Source of the DNA: Saccharopolyspora_D taberi
GTDB lineage: Bacteria; Actinomycetota; Actinomycetes; Mycobacteriales; Pseudonocardiaceae
Reading direction: 5' to 3'
Assembly (NCBI RefSeq): GCF_039534165.1
Contig: NZ_BAAAUX010000028.1
Coordinates: 1-31,529, forward strand
Length of the DNA: 31,529 nucleotides
Each line of letters starts with the position of its first letter. The stretch's first letter is position 1. Shown here piece after piece: positions 13,950-21,169 of this stretch. A model generated the notes under the pieces. That model saw only the letters and a program-made list of their open reading frames with translations. It was not told the DNA's origin and ran no database searches. The translations under genes and the position numbers were made by a program.

Positions 13950-14585
13950 GTGTTCATCGAATATTCGGCCGTCAACGAGATCGAGGACGTGCCCGACGTC
14001 AGCGCTGACTGGTACCGCGCGATCACCGACCTGGCCGCGAGCGCGCCGCCGTGGGTGCAGGCCGCCGCACCGTTGGCGACACAGGCGATCCTGCTGGTCT
14101 TCGGAGCGTTGCTCGCGGCTGCCTGCTGGCGGGCGCGCCGTGGGGCGCTGGGCCCGGCGCTGCTTGCTCCGGTCGCGACGGGGTTGGCTTACGTGGCGAG
14201 CGAGGTTCTCAAGGCATTCCTTCGGGAAGACCGGCCTTGCCGGGTCGTGCCGCGCATTTCGCGGACCCTGGCGGAGTGTCCCGAGTACGGCGACTGGTCG
14301 CTGCCGAGCAACCACGCGACCATCGCCGCCGCTGCCGCAGTCGCGCTTTCCGTCGCTTGGCGACGGCTTGTCGGCGTTGTCGTTTTGCTGGCTTTGGTTG
14401 AGGGGTTTTCTCGGGTTTTCGTCGGGGTGCACTATCCGCATGACGTTGTTGTGGGGGCTTTGCTCGGGGGGTTCGTTGCGGGGGTGGTTATGGGGGTTGG
14501 TGGGGGTTTGGTGCCTGTAGTGCGGTGGGCTCGTGGTTTCTGGGGTCCTCGCCGGCCCCAGACCCCTGGCAGGTCTCCGGGATGA
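13950..14585 (+). CDS. PAP2-family membrane phosphatase
   Basis: This protein of about 211 residues is a membrane lipid-phosphate or undecaprenyl-pyrophosphate phosphatase-like enzyme. The three PAP2 motifs are present: KAFLREDRP (K-x6-R-P), LPSNHATIAA (P-S-x-H) and SRVFVGVHYPHDVVVG (S-R-x5-H-x3-D). Several hydrophobic helices surround them. The start is uncertain. The GTG at 13950 follows TAGCGT by seven bases and may be leaderless; an upstream GTG at 13899 would add 17 residues. From about 14390 to 14530 the codons switch from G/C-ending to T/G-ending, giving a G/T-rich coding strand. Confidence 0.85.
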   Translation: MFIEYSAVNEIEDVPDVSADWYRAITDLAASAPPWVQAAAPLATQAILLVFGALLAAACWRARRGALGPALLAPVATGLAYVASEVLKAFLREDRPCRVVPRISRTLAECPEYGDWSLPSNHATIAAAAAVALSVAWRRLVGVVVLLALVEGFSRVFVGVHYPHDVVVGALLGGFVAGVVMGVGGGLVPVVRWARGFWGPRRPQTPGRSPG

Positions 14586-14617
14586 GTCCTCGATCTCCGC
14601 TGCGGTTCGGTTGGGGT

Positions 14618-14758
14618 GGTTCTCATCCCGTCGACCTCCACGGAGGGCTATCAGACCGCGTCAAGGGGGCCGTTTGTGTTGTTGTCTTGCGGTTTTGCTT
14701 GGTTGTGCCCCCTTGACACGGCCTGATCGGGCTTTGCCAGGTCGACGGGATGAGAACC
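14618..14758. repeat. 141-base imperfect inverted repeat, MITE-like or hairpin element
   Basis: The ends match perfectly over 20 bases: GGTTCTCATCCCGTCGACCT (14618-14637) against its complement at 14739-14758. The inner ends also match: GTCAAGGGGGC (14660-14670) against GCCCCCTTGAC (14707-14717). Intermediate bases are similar but interrupted (TATCAGACCG against CGGCCTGAT). The 36-base centre is T/G-rich. It lies between convergent genes (PAP2 and the response regulator). It could be a strong bidirectional terminator or a miniature transposable element. No target duplication was identified. Confidence 0.7.
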
Positions 14759-14807
14759 AAACCCCGCCCTCGTAGGTGGAGGCAATTGCTTGGCGCGTTT
14801 GCCGGGT

Positions 14808-15458
14808 CTACCGCTCGGACACGATCCCCGCCTCGTAAGCGAGAACGGCCGCCTGCACGCGGTTGCGGAGGTCCAAGCGGCTGAGGATGGCGCTGACGTA
14901 AGCCTTCACCGTCCCCTCCACGACGTGCAGGCGGTCGGCGATTTCGGCGTTCGACAAGCCCGCGCCGACCAGTGCGAGGACCTCGCGCTCGCGGTCGCTG
15001 AGCACGTCGATCCGGCGTCGTGCGTCGAGTTCGCGGGACATCCTGGGGCCGCCGAGGTCCCGGATCACCCGGCGGGCCACCGGCGGTGACAGGTACGCGC
15101 CGCCTTCGGCCGCCGCTCGTACCCCGAGCACCAGCTCGCGCGGGTCTCCGGTCTTGAGCAGGAAGCCGCTCGCTCCGCCGTGCAGGGCTCGGCTGACGTA
15201 GGCGTCCTCGTCGAAGGTTGTCATGATCAGCACCGCGGTGCCGGAGCCGTGCAGTTCCTCGGCCGCTGCGAGGCCGTCGAGGAGCGGCATCCTGATGTCG
15301 AGCACCGCGACGTCCGGCCGGTGCAGGCGGACCTGCTCCACCGCCGCCCTGCCGTCGGCCGCCTCGGCGACGACCTCGATCTCCGGGTCCGCGGCCAGGA
15401 TCGCCCGCACGCCCGCCCGGATCACCGCCTCGTCGTCGGCCAGCACGACCCGCACCAT
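14808..15458 (-). CDS. NarL/FixJ-type response regulator
   Basis: This 216-residue regulator has an N-terminal receiver domain (residues 1-120) with acidic pocket Asp8 and Asp9, phospho-acceptor Asp54 (VAVLDIRMP), Thr in IMTTFDEDAY and Lys in GFLLKTGDP. The C-terminal LuxR-type HTH has LSDREREVLALVGAGLSNAE then IADRLHVVEGTVKAYVS. It should be phosphorylated by the kinase whose stop codon lies two bases upstream of its ATG. The two genes are clearly co-translated. Its target promoters are not known; the operon's own redox genes are candidates. Confidence 0.94.
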   Translation of the reverse strand: MVRVVLADDEAVIRAGVRAILAADPEIEVVAEAADGRAAVEQVRLHRPDVAVLDIRMPLLDGLAAAEELHGSGTAVLIMTTFDEDAYVSRALHGGASGFLLKTGDPRELVLGVRAAAEGGAYLSPPVARRVIRDLGGPRMSRELDARRRIDVLSDREREVLALVGAGLSNAEIADRLHVVEGTVKAYVSAILSRLDLRNRVQAAVLAYEAGIVSER

Positions 15459-15460
15459 CG

Positions 15461-16990
15461 CTACCTCGTCTCCAGGAAGTCCTTGCTCACCAGCTCGTCC
15501 CCGCGGAAGCACAGCCGGAACAGCTCCAGGCGCCGCTCGTCGAACGGGTTCTGGTGGGTGCTGTAGTAGGCGCACTCCGCGCCCGGCGGCCTCGGCGGAT
15601 CCGTCGCCGGGGCCTCGTCGACGCGGGTGCGCATCGGCAGGTACGGCTCGACCTCCGCGCGGGACTGACCCGGCCGGAGGCGGTCGAAGTCCGCGGGCGC
15701 GAGCACCGAGGTCGCGGCGTCGAAGACCGCGATCCCGCCCGAGATCACCGCCAGCCCGCCGACGCACGCCGCCGTGACGGCGATCGCCGTGGTGCGGCTG
15801 CTGCGGACGCGGCGCCTGGCCTGGGCCAACCGGTCGGCGGACTCCGACCGCGGGGCGATCGGCCCGGCCTCCTGCGGGATCCGGGCGGTCAGGGCGAAGA
15901 CGCCGTCCTGGGCGCCGGCCCGGAACTCCCCGCCGGACAGGCGAACCCGCTCGGCCAGCGCCACCAGGCCGTAGCCTTCGCCGCTCCGATCGGAGGTGGC
16001 TGCGTTGGTCACCGATACCCGGGTGTCGGCCGCGGTGTGCTCCACCCGCACCGACACCTCGGTGCCGGGGGCGTGCTTGGCCGCGTTGGTCAGCGCTTCC
16101 TGCACCACCCGGCACACCGCGCGCTGGCGCAGGGACGTCGGGTCCGCGGGCTCGCCCGACTCGTGCAGCTCCACGTCCATCCCGGAATCCCGGGCGCGGC
16201 GGACGAGATCGCCCACGTCGCCGCCGGGCGTCAGCGGCGGCGGCTCCTCGCGCAGCATCTCGACGACCTCGCGCAGCCGCTCCGCCGCCGAGGTCACGGC
16301 GCTGCGCGCCTGCCCGGCGACCTCGCGGTGGCGCTCGTCGAGGTCCGGCGCGACCTCCAGCCCGCCGATGCGCAGCGCGACCAGGCTCAGCTCGTGGCCG
16401 AGCAGGTCGTGCATGTCGCCCGCGATCCGGGTCCGCTCCCGCAACCGCGCCTGTTCGGCGATGATCCGCTGCTCGCGTTCGAGCTGCTCGGCCCGTTCCC
16501 AGCCGGCCCAGACGAGATCGCGGTGCTGCCGGCGGTACCGGCCCAGAAACCACGGCAGCGCACCGAAGAACGCGGTGCCGATGACCGAGACCAGCACCGC
16601 GCCGTCGTCCATCCTGGCCAGCAGGACCAGCAGCGCCACGCCGGCCGTGATCCACGCGAGCGACACCAGCGCATCGCGCGGGCGGTCGACGCGCACCCCG
16701 GCGGAGTAGCCCGCGGCGACCGCGACCGGGAGGAACGCGGCGAACCCGACGACGGTCGATTCGGGACGCACCACGGTCGCCACCGACCACGTGGTCAGGG
16801 CGAGCAGCACCGCCCACATCGGACGCGATCGGCGGAGCGCGAGCACCCCGCCGATCGCGACGAGCCCGAGCGCGCACTCCCACCAGGCGAAGCGTCCGAT
16901 GTGGGTGGTCGCGAGCGCCCACCACACCGGGAGTCCGAGCACCGCCCACAGCAGGACGTCCCGGATCAGCGGTGAGCGCGTCGGATTCAC
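15461..16990 (-). CDS. NarX-type histidine kinase with extra C-terminal membrane and extracytoplasmic domain
   Basis: This 509-residue kinase has about five N-terminal membrane helices (residues 12-150), a HisKA_3 dimerisation domain with RTRIAGDMHDLLGHELSL (phospho-His194), and a HATPase_c domain with the N box around QEALTNAAKHA (Asn302) and GEGYGLVALAERV. Kinases of this class normally end near residue 372. Here a basic linker, a further hydrophobic helix (about 400-423) and about 85 more residues follow. That tail carries FDRLRPGQSRAEVEPYLP, resembling the opening of BamE/SmpA-like domains, and three cysteines (473, 494 and others in CAYYS and RLCFRG). By topology it would lie outside the membrane. 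The GTG at 16990 overlaps the NmrA-like stop (GTGA), so translation is coupled. Confidence 0.92.
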   Translation of the reverse strand: MNPTRSPLIRDVLLWAVLGLPVWWALATTHIGRFAWWECALGLVAIGGVLALRRSRPMWAVLLALTTWSVATVVRPESTVVGFAAFLPVAVAAGYSAGVRVDRPRDALVSLAWITAGVALLVLLARMDDGAVLVSVIGTAFFGALPWFLGRYRRQHRDLVWAGWERAEQLEREQRIIAEQARLRERTRIAGDMHDLLGHELSLVALRIGGLEVAPDLDERHREVAGQARSAVTSAAERLREVVEMLREEPPPLTPGGDVGDLVRRARDSGMDVELHESGEPADPTSLRQRAVCRVVQEALTNAAKHAPGTEVSVRVEHTAADTRVSVTNAATSDRSGEGYGLVALAERVRLSGGEFRAGAQDGVFALTARIPQEAGPIAPRSESADRLAQARRRVRSSRTTAIAVTAACVGGLAVISGGIAVFDAATSVLAPADFDRLRPGQSRAEVEPYLPMRTRVDEAPATDPPRPPGAECAYYSTHQNPFDERRLELFRLCFRGDELVSKDFLETR

Positions 16991-17811
16991 CTCATCGACG
17001 TTACCGGCCCCAGCTGAGCTGCGACGAAGTCGCGCAACGAGCGGGGTGCGCGGCCGGTCACGTCGGCCACGTCGGTGGTCACGCGGTCCTCGGAACCGCC
17101 GCGGATGTCGGCGTCGATGGCCGCCAGCCCCCGCGCGAACGGCTCCGGCACGCCGAACTCGGCGAACATCCGGGCGCGCTGCGCGACGCTGACGCCGACG
17201 TGCCGCACCGGCCGTCCGGTCACCTCGGTGATGACCGCCGCGGCTTCGTCGCAGCTCAGCGCTTCCGGCCCGGTCAGCACGTACTCGGACCGCTCGGCCC
17301 GCCCGGCGAGCAGTTCGGCTGCCACGGCGGCGATGTCCTCGGCGTCGACCCAGCCGATGCGGCCGTTGCCGGTCGCGGTGCTGAACTCGCCGCGCTCGCG
17401 GATGGCGTCGGCCACCGGGTGGGCGCCGGTGAAGTTCTGCATGAACCCGGACGGCCGCAGGACCGCGGCCCCCGGAATCGCCCGCACGGCCCGGTTCAGC
17501 TCGTCGATCCCGGGCGCGTCGGGGACCACCGCGAGCGAGCCGAGCAGCACCACCGGCCGGTCGCCCACGGCGTCCAGGAACGGCCGGACCAGCGGCATCG
17601 GGTCGACCGCGCCGATCGGCTGGACCAGGTAGACGCTTTCGACCCCGGCCAGCGCGGTGCGGTGCGACGCCGGATCGGCCCAGTCGAAGAACACGTGGTC
17701 GGCCCCGGCCGGATGGCGGCTCGCGACGCGGACGCCGACGCCCCTGGCGCGGAGCAGGTCCGCGAGCGGGCGGCCGGTGTTGCCGGTTCCGCCGGTGATC
17801 AGGACGGTCAT
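16987..17811 (-). CDS. NmrA-like NAD(P)-binding protein
   Basis: This 274-residue protein is an atypical short-chain dehydrogenase of the NmrA/SDR type, with the dinucleotide-binding start VLITGGTGNTGRPLADLL. The VESVYLVQPIG and LRPSGFMQNF segments are typical of the group. The tail ends RAPRSLRDFVAAQL, as in related NAD(P)H-binding proteins. Members act as redox sensors or reduce quinones and small molecules. The ATG at 17811 overlaps the SnoaL-like stop (ATGA), and its own stop overlaps the kinase GTG (GTGA). It is therefore translationally embedded in a four-gene unit with a two-component system. Much longer readings upstream are artefacts of an open frame in the wrong register. Confidence 0.9.
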   Translation of the reverse strand: MTVLITGGTGNTGRPLADLLRARGVGVRVASRHPAGADHVFFDWADPASHRTALAGVESVYLVQPIGAVDPMPLVRPFLDAVGDRPVVLLGSLAVVPDAPGIDELNRAVRAIPGAAVLRPSGFMQNFTGAHPVADAIRERGEFSTATGNGRIGWVDAEDIAAVAAELLAGRAERSEYVLTGPEALSCDEAAAVITEVTGRPVRHVGVSVAQRARMFAEFGVPEPFARGLAAIDADIRGGSEDRVTTDVADVTGRAPRSLRDFVAAQLGPVTSMR

Positions 17812-18200
17812 TCGCCCACCGCCCGCGCCGCCATGACCGGGCTCCAGTAGTCCCGGTACGACTGGATCTCCCCGTCGCGCGCGGTCAGCACGACGACGTA
17901 GCGCATCTCGTAGCCGGCCCCGGTCCGGACGGTGCGGCCGTGCGCGGTGAACTCCGCGACGATCATTGCGGGGTCGGTGGTCCGGTGCACCTCGACGCTG
18001 GGGAACCCGGTGATGTCCAGGCGGTCCGGATAACCGTCCAGGTAAGCGCGCAGGGCTTCCCTGCCGGTCAGCCGCTTCGGCGATTCCCCCTCGGCGAACG
18101 GGAACTCCACGGTGCAGTCGGCGGCGAACAGGTCGACGAACCCGTCCATGTCCTTCTCCAGCAGTAGCCGCAGACCCCGCTGGAACAGTTCGGTCGGCAT
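17808..18200 (-). CDS. SnoaL-like / NTF2-fold protein
   Basis: This 130-residue protein has the cone-shaped NTF2/SnoaL fold signature: an N-terminal helix with the cargo-like LLLEKDMDGFVDLFAADCTV, the FPFAEGESPKRLTGREALRA segment and beta strands MIVAEFTAHGRTVRTGAGYE and VVLTARDGEIQSYRDYWSP. Members include polyketide cyclases, ketosteroid isomerase-like enzymes and binding proteins. Catalytic identity cannot be inferred. Its ATG at 18200 lies 100 bases from the divergent regulator gene. Its stop overlaps the NmrA-like gene start. It is the promoter-proximal gene of the operon. Confidence 0.88.
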   Translation of the reverse strand: MPTELFQRGLRLLLEKDMDGFVDLFAADCTVEFPFAEGESPKRLTGREALRAYLDGYPDRLDITGFPSVEVHRTTDPAMIVAEFTAHGRTVRTGAGYEMRYVVVLTARDGEIQSYRDYWSPVMAARAVGE

Positions 18201-18240
18201 GGCTCCAGCTTCGGCGCCGCCCCGACCTGCGGGAACTGCC

Positions 18241-18275
18241 CCGTTGTCCCCGGACTCCCAGTCCGTGGATAACGG
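18241..18275. promoter_or_regulatory. Composite 35-base palindrome in a divergent promoter
   Basis: CCGTTGTCC (18241-18249) and GGATAACGG (18267-18275) are near-complementary outer arms (8 of 9). GGACT (18252-18256) and AGTCC (18260-18264) are perfect inner arms around CCC. The centre is 18258. It lies between the SnoaL-like operon (start 18200) and the MmyB-type regulator (start 18301), the place for a shared operator. Confidence 0.55.
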
Positions 18276-18300
18276 AGTGGGCCGGTGGCAGCCTGGAGCG

Positions 18301-19170
18301 GTGAACAAGCGCGAGCTCGCCCACTTCCTGCGCAGCCGCCGGGAGGCGCTGCGACCGGCCGAGGCCGGCCTGCCCGCGGGCGGGCGCCGCCGCACGCCGG
18401 GGCTGCGCCGGGAGGAGGTCGCCTGGCGGGCCGGGGTGTCGGCGAACTACTACGAGCGGCTGGAGCAGGCCCGCGCGCCCCGGCCGTCGGCGCTGGTGCT
18501 GTCCGCGCTCGCGCGGGCGCTGCGGCTCTCGGCGGCCGAGAGCGCGCACCTGGCGCAGCTGGCCGGGCAGGTCCCGGCCGCCGGGGAGCCGGTCGAGCAG
18601 GTGCCGGACGGCGTGCGGCGGCTGCTCGACGGGCTCGGCCCGGTCCCGGCCTACGCGCTCAACGCCCGGCAGGACGTCGTCGCGTGGAACGCGATGGCCG
18701 CCGAGGTGATCGTGGATTTCGCCGCGCTGGCCGAGGAAGAACGCAACCTGCTGCGGCTTTCGCTCCGCTTCGGCGGGATGTGCGAGGCCGTGGACGGGGG
18801 TTTCGAGCGGCTGGTCGCGGCCGAGCTGCGGCGGGCCGCCGCCCGCCACCCCGGCGACGCCGGGTTCGCCGCGCTGGCGGCCGACTTCTCGGCCGCCAGC
18901 CCGGATTTCGCGGCGGGCTGGGCCGAGCACGACGTCCGGACGCACCCGGTCCCGCGCAAGCGCATCAACGGGATCGAGCTCGACTGCCAGCTGCTCGGCG
19001 TGCCCGGCCACGACCTGCGGGTGGCGATGTTCACCGCAGCACCGGGGACTCCGGCGCAGGACGAGCTGATGCGCGTGTTTTCCGTTGCGGTGCTTGGTAA
19101 GCCCAGTGCCACACCAGCTCCAGCGGACCGCGGTCGAACCGCCGCAACCACAGCGACGCCAGCACCATGA
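18301..19170 (+). CDS. MmyB-type HTH transcriptional regulator
   Basis: This 289-residue regulator has the same layout as the gene at 10375: an N-terminal HTH with RRRTPGLRREEVAWRAGVSA then NYYERLEQARAPRPS, and a C-terminal PAS-like MmyB domain from about PAYALNARQDVVAWNAMAAE, then NLLRLSLRFGG and VRTHPVPRKRINGIELDCQ. The GTG at 18301 opens the conserved KRELAHFLRSRREAL. It is divergent from the SnoaL/NmrA/two-component operon and probably represses or activates it through the palindrome at 18241. The last 140 bases overlap antisense the end of the DUF418 gene. The family part ends at about 19100; the tail KPSATPAPADRGRTAATTAT looks like read-through. Confidence 0.88.
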   Translation: MNKRELAHFLRSRREALRPAEAGLPAGGRRRTPGLRREEVAWRAGVSANYYERLEQARAPRPSALVLSALARALRLSAAESAHLAQLAGQVPAAGEPVEQVPDGVRRLLDGLGPVPAYALNARQDVVAWNAMAAEVIVDFAALAEEERNLLRLSLRFGGMCEAVDGGFERLVAAELRRAAARHPGDAGFAALAADFSAASPDFAAGWAEHDVRTHPVPRKRINGIELDCQLLGVPGHDLRVAMFTAAPGTPAQDELMRVFSVAVLGKPSATPAPADRGRTAATTATPAP

Positions 19171-20212
19171 ACGCCAGGCAGATGCCCGCCCACGCGCCGA
19201 GGACCCACCACGGACGGGCACTGTCCAATGTGGCCGCGAGTCCGAATCCCCAGCCGTAGCAGAGGATCGCGGCGACGAGGTTCTGGAAGACGTAGCAGGA
19301 CAAGGGGGTCCGGCCGACGTTGGTCAGACCCCGGCGGAGCAGACCGGGATCGGGCCGCAGCGCGTGCACCACGGCCGGGATCAGCCCGAGCAGGCCGAGC
19401 GCGACGACCGGCGGCAGGATGTAGCGGTCCACCATGAACCAACCGGGACCGGCGAAGGTGGTCACCAGGTTCAGCGGCACGCCGAGGCCGAACCCGAACA
19501 GCATCAGCCGGTTCCGCAGGCGGCGGCCGTGGAGGTCGCCGGTGAACACGCCTGCCCGCATCAGCCGCGAGCCGAGCAGGAACAGCACGACCGACATCGG
19601 GATGACGAAGATCGCCTCCAGCCGGTAGCCGAACGCGCCGTCGAGCCGGGCCGCGACCTGGTCCAGGTAGCTGCCCTCGGTGAACAGGGTCGTGCTGCCG
19701 CCGGGGCCGGGGGAGGCCCTGCCGCCGAGCAGGGCGAGCGTGACCAGACCGATGAACACGACGTGCAGGCTGCCCATCGCGATCATCCAGGCCCGCACCG
19801 CCCGGTCGCTGCGGCCGACGAGGTAGGCGACCAGCATCGACGTCACCGCGTAGCTCATCAGGACGTCGTACTCGAAGATCAGCACGAAGTGCAGCAGACC
19901 CTCGGTGAACAGCAGCGCGGCGCGCCACAGGTACCAGCCGGGCCAGCGCTGCCCGCGCCGCCGCGCCGAGCGGTACTGGAGTTCCAGGCCGACGCCGAAC
20001 ATCAGCGTGAGCAGGGCGAGGAACTTGCCGTTGGCCAGGAAGCGGAGGAACGCCTCGACGTTCTCGGTCGGGGTGAACAGGCCCGCCGGGCCGTCCGGGT
20101 TGGTGAACAGCCAGATGTTGGTGCCGAGCGTGCCCATGATGGCGACGCCGCGGATGACGTCGAGGGCGCTGATGCGTCCACCGCCCGCGCTCGGGGGGTG
20201 TGGCTTGGTCAT
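19031..20212 (-). CDS. DUF418 (YeiB-like) membrane protein
   Basis: This 393-residue polytopic protein begins with the conserved RISALDVIRGVAIMGTLGTN. Then come many hydrophobic helices. A conserved segment near the end reads GLTNVGRTPLSCYVFQNLVAA. The C-terminus has the DUF418 mark FDRGPLELVWHW. Members are about 350-400 residues and their transport or lipid-modifying role is unsettled. The ATG at 20212 follows GGGGATCCC; the longer open frame upstream reads the operator region. It is divergent from the TetR gene, and two palindromes lie between. The last stretch after AYQAP is antisense to the MmyB gene and probably read-through. Expression is probably repressed by the TetR neighbour. Confidence 0.88.
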   Translation of the reverse strand: MTKPHPPSAGGGRISALDVIRGVAIMGTLGTNIWLFTNPDGPAGLFTPTENVEAFLRFLANGKFLALLTLMFGVGLELQYRSARRRGQRWPGWYLWRAALLFTEGLLHFVLIFEYDVLMSYAVTSMLVAYLVGRSDRAVRAWMIAMGSLHVVFIGLVTLALLGGRASPGPGGSTTLFTEGSYLDQVAARLDGAFGYRLEAIFVIPMSVVLFLLGSRLMRAGVFTGDLHGRRLRNRLMLFGFGLGVPLNLVTTFAGPGWFMVDRYILPPVVALGLLGLIPAVVHALRPDPGLLRRGLTNVGRTPLSCYVFQNLVAAILCYGWGFGLAATLDSARPWWVLGAWAGICLAFMVLASLWLRRFDRGPLELVWHWAYQAPQRKTRASARPAPESPVLR

Positions 20213-20261
20213 GGGATCCCCAGTGATTCGATGAGTGGCCGGACCGAGAGCGCTACTCACG

Positions 20262-20285
20262 GTTACCATGCAAGTGCATGGTAAC
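20262..20285. promoter_or_regulatory. TetR operator, long palindrome
   Basis: GTTACCATGCA (20262-20272) and TGCATGGTAAC (20275-20285) are perfect inverted arms with a two-base centre AG. The core ATGCAAGTGCAT resembles the core of the palindrome at 20304. Their centres are 38 bases apart. It overlaps the likely DUF418 promoter. Confidence 0.75.
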
Positions 20286-20303
20286 GAGGGTCGGCGGGCT
20301 TGG

Positions 20304-20319
20304 CAATGCAATTGCATTG
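20304..20319. promoter_or_regulatory. TetR operator, 16-base perfect palindrome
   Basis: CAATGCAATTGCATTG reads the same on both strands. It lies six bases before the GGAAAGG site of the TetR gene, well placed for autorepression. The shared core with the site at 20262 is ATGCAAKTGCAT. Confidence 0.75.
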
Positions 20320-20331
20320 GAAAGGGTGCGT

Positions 20332-20931
20332 GTGCCGAAACGGGTGGATCACCAGGCGCGGCGGCGGCAGATCGCCGAGGCGCTGATCGACATCGTCAGC
20401 CGCGAGGGCATGGAAGCGGTCAACCTGCGAGACGTGGCCGCCCACGCGGGCGTGTCGATGGGCGCGGTCCAGCACTACTTCAAGAGCAAGGAGGACATGC
20501 TCGTCCACGCGGCGGGCCACGCCGCCGACAAGGTCAGCGACCGGATCGAGGAAATCCTGCGCGCCGAAGCGGGCCCCACGCCCCGCAAGGTGCTGCGCAC
20601 GGTCCTGATCGAGATGCTCCCGGTCTCCGACGAAGCCCGCTCGGCCCTGCTGGTCCACATCGCGTTCCTGCTGCGCGCCCTCAACAGCCCGCGACTGCGC
20701 AGCATCTACGCCAAGACCTGGCCCAAACTCGTCGAGCTGTTCGTCGACACCCTGCGCACCGCCGAGCGCGCCGGCGACCTCGCCCCGGGGACCGACCCCG
20801 CCCTGGAGGCGGAGCTGCTGCTGGCCGTCCCCGACGGCCTCGCCGCGAGCGTCCTGCTCGGCCGCCGCACCGGCGCGGAGGCCGTCGACGTCATCGACTA
20901 CCACCTGGACCGGATCTTCCGGTCGGGTTAG
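20332..20931 (+). CDS. TetR/AcrR-family regulator
   Basis: This 199-residue repressor-type protein begins MPKRVDHQARRRQIAEALID (GTG start). It has the DNA-binding HTH VNLRDVAAHAGVSMGAVQHY then FKSKEDML (residues about 30-60). The all-helical C-terminal domain, for an unknown ligand, includes SALLVHIAFLLRALNSPRLR. The pattern resembles BetI-type TetR proteins. The start at 20332 is supported by GGAAAGG six bases upstream; another GTG lies two codons earlier. It is divergent from DUF418, with two palindromes between them. Its stop is 12 bases from that of the convergent small toxin-operon gene. Confidence 0.93.
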   Translation: MPKRVDHQARRRQIAEALIDIVSREGMEAVNLRDVAAHAGVSMGAVQHYFKSKEDMLVHAAGHAADKVSDRIEEILRAEAGPTPRKVLRTVLIEMLPVSDEARSALLVHIAFLLRALNSPRLRSIYAKTWPKLVELFVDTLRTAERAGDLAPGTDPALEAELLLAVPDGLAASVLLGRRTGAEAVDVIDYHLDRIFRSG

Positions 20932-20943
20932 GGCTTTCCGGCG

Positions 20944-21168
20944 TCAGCGCTGCGTTTCGTCGGGGTCGGTGAGGGGGTAGGGCTCGAGGTTCTTGTCGAG
21001 CCCGATGGGGAAGTTGTCCTTGCTCCAGGACTCCAGCACCTCGCCCCGGGCGATCTTCTCCTCGGTGTAGCGCAGTGCTTCCTCGGTGTTCGCTCGCACC
21101 TCGGGGCTGAGGTCCTCCCGCTTGGGGATGTACTTGCGGATCAGCGCGGAGCGCTCTTCCGGGGTCAT
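20944..21168 (-). CDS. 74-residue probable immunity protein
   Basis: This small charged protein begins MTPEERSALIRKYIPKREDL. It continues as helices (SPEVRANTEEALRYTEEKIA) and ends in an acidic proline-rich tail. I do not recognise the family. The ATG has AAAGGAG five bases upstream, and that site lies over the last codons of the toxin gene. It is the last gene in a four-gene operon, directly after a polymorphic toxin-like gene, where immunity genes normally stand. The calling as an immunity protein therefore rests on position only. Confidence 0.65.
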   Translation of the reverse strand: MTPEERSALIRKYIPKREDLSPEVRANTEEALRYTEEKIARGEVLESWSKDNFPIGLDKNLEPYPLTDPDETQR

Positions 21169-21169
21169 T

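Noticed and set aside
16990..17002. TAACGT seven bases before the kinase GTG, as a leaderless promoter
   Set aside because: The bases code the end of the NmrA-like gene, and GTGA coupling explains the start better.
16987..19221. A 744-residue minus-strand open frame
   Set aside because: It reads the NmrA-like gene in frame only up to its real ATG at 17811; beyond that it is in the wrong frame of the SnoaL and MmyB genes.
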